64,000 nucleotides of DNA from a virus. The notes beneath the pieces were generated by a model. That model saw nothing but the letters and a program-made list of their open reading frames with translations. It was not told the origin of the DNA and did no database searches. Shown piece after piece: positions 60,858 to 64,000 of the stretch. Location: positions 21,592-85,591 of IMG/VR virus record IMGVR_UViG_3300008448_000033. One strand, given 5' to 3'. Each line of letters begins with the position of its first letter. Within the stretch, counting starts at the first letter, position 1. Made by a program: the position numbers and the translations under genes.

Positions 60858-63830
60858 TTATATAAACCACCACCAAAGATCTGTTGCGTTTATAAACATA
60901 GCAATAGCTGTAAAAAAAGTATACCATGTTATACCAGAGCTACTGCTTACTGCATGAAATGCTTCATATCCATTGCCTGCAATAGTGTGCGTGGCTAAAG
61001 AATTATTTATTTTTTGACCAGCTGCTGCATGAATAGTGGCATTAGTATTTTTTAAATTTTTCATATATATCATAATACCATCAATATTTGTTATGCTCGG
61101 TAAACCATAATCAGCGTTATTGCCATTATCTAAGTATACCATAGAAGAAACGGCAGAAGCAGATTGACCACTTGCGGTTAAGAATAAATATGAATGTGCG
61201 ATATTTGAGGCTAAGATATTTGTTAATTGTGAACCATTACCAATAAATGAACCAGTTCCAACTAGTTTAACACCACCAGCAGAAATATCTAGGTTGCCGC
61301 TATTATTGCTAATTGTTGTTGCGGCGACACCAGCAGTTGGTGAAGCAATAGAAATAGATCCGCTGCCTACAAATATTTCTTTAAATGGTTTATCGCTTGA
61401 GCCAAGTGAATAAGAAGAGGAAGAATTTGGAACTATACTTCCGCCAACTTGGATACCGTTAGAAGCAGTTAACTGTCCTGTTACCGTTGTTGTATCTGTT
61501 GATTGATCGCCTAATTGAACATTTCCGCTGACAATTAATGTACCTTGTGAAGTTAATGATGTTAAGGTGAGATTTGGGTTTACAGTAATCTCTAATTCGT
61601 TTGTTTGTTGAACTACATTTATGGTTGATGTGCTTTTTAAACTACGTAAATAACCAGTTCCATTATTAACATCTCTTACAAGAGACTCGCCAGACCCAGT
61701 AGATTCTAACGAAGTTATAGGAGATCCGCCACCGCCGCCTTGAACAGCTGAAATAATTTCTTGTAAAGAAATAAAACCATCAGGTGAAAAAAAATCTATT
61801 CCATCGTTCCATATACTTATACCTGAAGAGCTGTTAAATAAATCAATTATGTCGTTATCTCTATTATATGTGCTGCTTGAGAGATGCCCAATAATTATTT
61901 CAGCGTTTGATACGCCAAAAGAGTCTTTAAACAAAGAACCAGATTCATAACTTCCATTACCGTATCCATTAGAAGAAAGATCGTATTCTGCTTCACCAAC
62001 AACAAGATTGCCATTGACTTTATAACCATTATTAGATGTAATAGAATCTAAAACTGTTACATCTTCTGCAAAGAATGGAATTTTTGTCTCGGTTTTAATA
62101 TTGTAATATATTTCTCTATTGTCAAGTAAAGATCCTTGTTGATTAACAATAGGTAAATCAGTATATTTATAACCTGTTACATCGTCTAATTGAATATCAT
62201 ATGGAACATAGTTTGAAGAGGTTATAGAAGCGGTTATTGGCAAAACGTGCGTATAGGCAACCGTTGAATTATAAACATAAAAAGGAGGATATGCTCCGCT
62301 AATATATACATTACTTAAATCTAACTGGCTTTGAACTTTTAGATATGAATTTTGATTTATTATGAAAAACTTATCAGCTTCTAAACTACCAGAAAAATAG
62401 TGACTGCCGGTTGGAGGACCGTCACCGCGATAATAAAAATCTATATTGCTTTCGTACGCATCAATAATTCTACTAAAAGGACCAACAAAATATGAATCAG
62501 GATAATAAGTTATCGAGCTATCGTACGAAATTATATAGCCACTTTTACAAACAAAATTTGGGGAGAAACTAAGGCCAACATTGCTAACTACTAAATAATC
62601 TCCAATAGAACTATAATAAAACTTTTTTGGTCCAATACAAGCATTTATGTTGCTTAATGTACCGTTTACGTCTTTAAAAGTAGAATACTCAAAACTTAAA
62701 TTTTTATAACCAATTAAAGATAAACGAGCGTTATTAAAAAAACATCCTAGAAAATTTAACTTATCCGCCTGAGCAAAATTTGTTATATTTAGCGTACCGC
62801 TTGCTCCATAGATATAACCATTCACAAATTGCATATACGGAGGTGTTATAAAGTTTACCGTTCCGCTATTAACGATTTGGCAGTTATAAGCAAAAATCTC
62901 ATCTCTTGATACTGAAACATATTTTTGGTTTGATAAATATTCAAGATTGTTTGGAGGGCCAGAAAAACCACCAAAACCAAGACAACTTTCTCCATTATCA
63001 AATGCTAATATACGAATCGTATCGTATGCTATCGCACCATTGATACCGGCAGTGCGAAAGAAGCCTTTTACTTCTGTTGCTGGTTTGACAATATCAACTG
63101 TTTGGTTTATATCGTTATTTCCAAATCCAACCGAGCTTATATAAAAATTACTACCAGAGTGTGAAGTGATTACTGCTGTTCTATAGCCATCATTGGATAT
63201 AAGAAAGCAGCCAGTTAATGAATTTTCTGTTGGTTGTGAACCTGTAAATGTTAATTTAATTCCGCACTGAACACCATTATTAATTCCAACATCTGGATCG
63301 ATAGTCAATGCCCCGGTAGTTGGTACATTAGAATATAATGTTTCTCTTTCGCCAATAAATTTAACTAAAAGATTACTATCACTTTTGCCTATACCTTTGT
63401 TAACAAGATTAACAGTTTCTTCGTACGAACCGCTTGCTATGTTTATTGTTACATGAAAGACTTCTCTATCATTTGTTGTTGCGTTTAACGTAGCTAATTT
63501 GTCAACCGCTGCTTGAATTGTTAACAAGGCAGAACCACTTGTTAAACCAGTATTATTATTTGAACCATTTTTTGAAACATAAACATTTGTTGTGCTGTTG
63601 TTAACAAAAGCAGCACCAGACAAATTTAATGTTCCTGCATTTATTGTAACAGTATCTATTGAACTGCTGCCTAAAATAACGTTATTATGAAAATAAGCAT
63701 TAGCATGAACATCTAGTGTATCTACATTACCATCATTATTTTCTAATGGTGTACCAATAGTAAAGGTATCTTTGGCTGTTGAAGCCATATTAAGACCACC
63801 AGAAACCGTTAATGTAGTTAATACTTTCAT
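60858..63830 (-). CDS. Large beta-helix tail fibre/tailspike-like protein
   Basis: About 990 residues from ATG 63830, chosen because MKVLTTLTVSGGLN matches the N-terminal motif of fibres B and C; a GTG at 63848 would overlap the upstream gene by 17 bases. Residues about 85-125 (VYVSKNGSNNNTGLTSGSAL, then TIQAAVDKL) are the start pattern of a pectate-lyase-like right-handed beta-helix, which continues to about 560. A Gly-rich break (QGGGGGSP, about 700) precedes repeat shaft and a C-terminal domain. Likely receptor-binding or glycan-degrading; no catalytic residues can be placed. Confidence 0.75.
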   Translation of the reverse strand: MKVLTTLTVSGGLNMASTAKDTFTIGTPLENNDGNVDTLDVHANAYFHNNVILGSSSIDTVTINAGTLNLSGAAFVNNSTTNVYVSKNGSNNNTGLTSGSALLTIQAAVDKLATLNATTNDREVFHVTINIASGSYEETVNLVNKGIGKSDSNLLVKFIGERETLYSNVPTTGALTIDPDVGINNGVQCGIKLTFTGSQPTENSLTGCFLISNDGYRTAVITSHSGSNFYISSVGFGNNDINQTVDIVKPATEVKGFFRTAGINGAIAYDTIRILAFDNGESCLGFGGFSGPPNNLEYLSNQKYVSVSRDEIFAYNCQIVNSGTVNFITPPYMQFVNGYIYGASGTLNITNFAQADKLNFLGCFFNNARLSLIGYKNLSFEYSTFKDVNGTLSNINACIGPKKFYYSSIGDYLVVSNVGLSFSPNFVCKSGYIISYDSSITYYPDSYFVGPFSRIIDAYESNIDFYYRGDGPPTGSHYFSGSLEADKFFIINQNSYLKVQSQLDLSNVYISGAYPPFYVYNSTVAYTHVLPITASITSSNYVPYDIQLDDVTGYKYTDLPIVNQQGSLLDNREIYYNIKTETKIPFFAEDVTVLDSITSNNGYKVNGNLVVGEAEYDLSSNGYGNGSYESGSLFKDSFGVSNAEIIIGHLSSSTYNRDNDIIDLFNSSSGISIWNDGIDFFSPDGFISLQEIISAVQGGGGGSPITSLESTGSGESLVRDVNNGTGYLRSLKSTSTINVVQQTNELEITVNPNLTLTSLTSQGTLIVSGNVQLGDQSTDTTTVTGQLTASNGIQVGGSIVPNSSSSYSLGSSDKPFKEIFVGSGSISIASPTAGVAATTISNNSGNLDISAGGVKLVGTGSFIGNGSQLTNILASNIAHSYLFLTASGQSASAVSSMVYLDNGNNADYGLPSITNIDGIMIYMKNLKNTNATIHAAAGQKINNSLATHTIAGNGYEAFHAVSSSSGITWYTFFTAIAMFINATDLWWWFI

Positions 63831-63831
63831 T

Positions 63832-64000
63832 TTAGCCGATACCTGCACTACCGCTGTAGGCTACAGTTAAATCTGCATGTTGAATGCCAGTTAATTCCGC
63901 TACAACATATACTCCAGTTGTATTGTTGCCAGAGTCTGCACCTAATAAATATATTTTATCTGTTTTCACACGCATTTCTACGCTATAAATATTTTTTCCA
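63832..64000 (-). CDS. C-terminal end of a structural protein (partial)
   Basis: The frame runs in from the right edge and stops with TAA at 63832-63834, one base before the fibre ATG. The 55 visible residues (MRVKTDKIYLLGADSGNNTT, ending VAYSGSAGIG) are beta-rich with Gly/Thr/Asn bias, fitting a fibre or virion decoration protein. Too short to identify. Confidence 0.5.
   Translation of the reverse strand, partial: GKNIYSVEMRVKTDKIYLLGADSGNNTTGVYVVAELTGIQHADLTVAYSGSAGIG

Noticed and set aside
360-63144. Many open frames of 60-180 codons on the plus strand
   Set aside because: They lie opposite well-supported minus-strand genes, lack ribosome sites, and have compositions expected from antisense of AT-rich coding DNA (Ser/Leu/Phe-rich). 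None shows a domain.
1-64000. CRISPR arrays, insertion sequences, phage attachment sites
   Set aside because: No regularly spaced direct repeats, transposase or integrase genes were seen; the only clear tandem repeat is the coding one at 14401-14482.

Overview
The window is a stretch of a large, AT-rich tailed bacteriophage genome with T4-type (contractile-tail myovirus) morphogenesis, only distantly related to T4 itself. Evidence: a gp23-type major capsid protein, prohead core scaffold, neck proteins, contractile sheath, tail tube, tape measure and baseplate genes in a T4-like set, together with UvsX/RecA, gp32-like SSB, DnaB/gp41-like helicase and flap nuclease. Every supported gene lies on the minus strand, so transcription runs from high to low coordinates. 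Genes are packed tightly, often with 1-30 base overlaps, and mostly carry clear GGAG/GAGG ribosome binding sites. The host cannot be named from the sequence; the gene set (class II ribonucleotide reductase, ThyX, GroEL/GroES-like pair, ClpP, IMP dehydrogenase, bS21-like protein) would fit a large aquatic phage, which is inference.

Layout in transcription order. 64.0-56.7 kb: end of a cut gene, a 990-residue beta-helix fibre, two small proteins (one bS21-like), scaffold, major capsid, terminator. 56.5-52.4 kb: neck/head-completion genes and a fibre, terminator. 52.3-45.3 kb: two fibre paralogues, sheath, tube, gp26-like hub protein, small tail chaperone, terminator. 45.2-34.6 kb: tape measure, baseplate genes, then a switch to replication genes: short family-A DNA polymerase, FtsZ/tubulin-like protein, SSB. 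34.6-31.6 kb: RecA/UvsX, membrane and exported small proteins. 31.6-24.6 kb: UV endonuclease, HNH protein, deaminase, flap nuclease, helicase, thioredoxin, class II RNR. 24.6-17.0 kb: GroES-like protein, ThyX, nucleotidyltransferase-like pair, DnaE-type polymerase, dUTPase. 17.0-5.2 kb: IMPDH, sigma-region-4-like protein, acidic head protein, ClpP, a 945-residue protein, GroEL, coiled-coil membrane protein, Hsp20. 5.1-0 kb: a run of small and mid-size proteins with head-targeting-like N termini.

How the parts fit: RNR, thioredoxin, deaminase, dUTPase, ThyX and IMPDH form a nucleotide-supply pathway feeding a replisome that, unusually, has both a C-family (DnaE) and a truncated A-family polymerase. 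GroEL, a GroES-like protein, Hsp20 and ClpP form a protein-quality module. The most interesting pattern is at the left end and scattered elsewhere: more than ten proteins of unrelated type (HAD phosphatase with a kinase-like domain, HExxH protein, GNAT-like protein, the 945-residue protein with two nuclease-like motifs, Cys-rich proteins) begin with short amphipathic leaders ending in [I/L/V]-x-E. These resemble the capsid-targeting peptides of T4 internal head proteins and suggest a packaged, injected protein arsenal. A second pattern is a repeated box upstream of structural genes (gene strand TACTATTTAT) that looks like a late promoter. No terminase, portal or recognisable T4 gp21-type prohead protease lies in the window. 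I saw no tRNA, CRISPR or insertion sequence, and no stretch over 300 bases without a gene.
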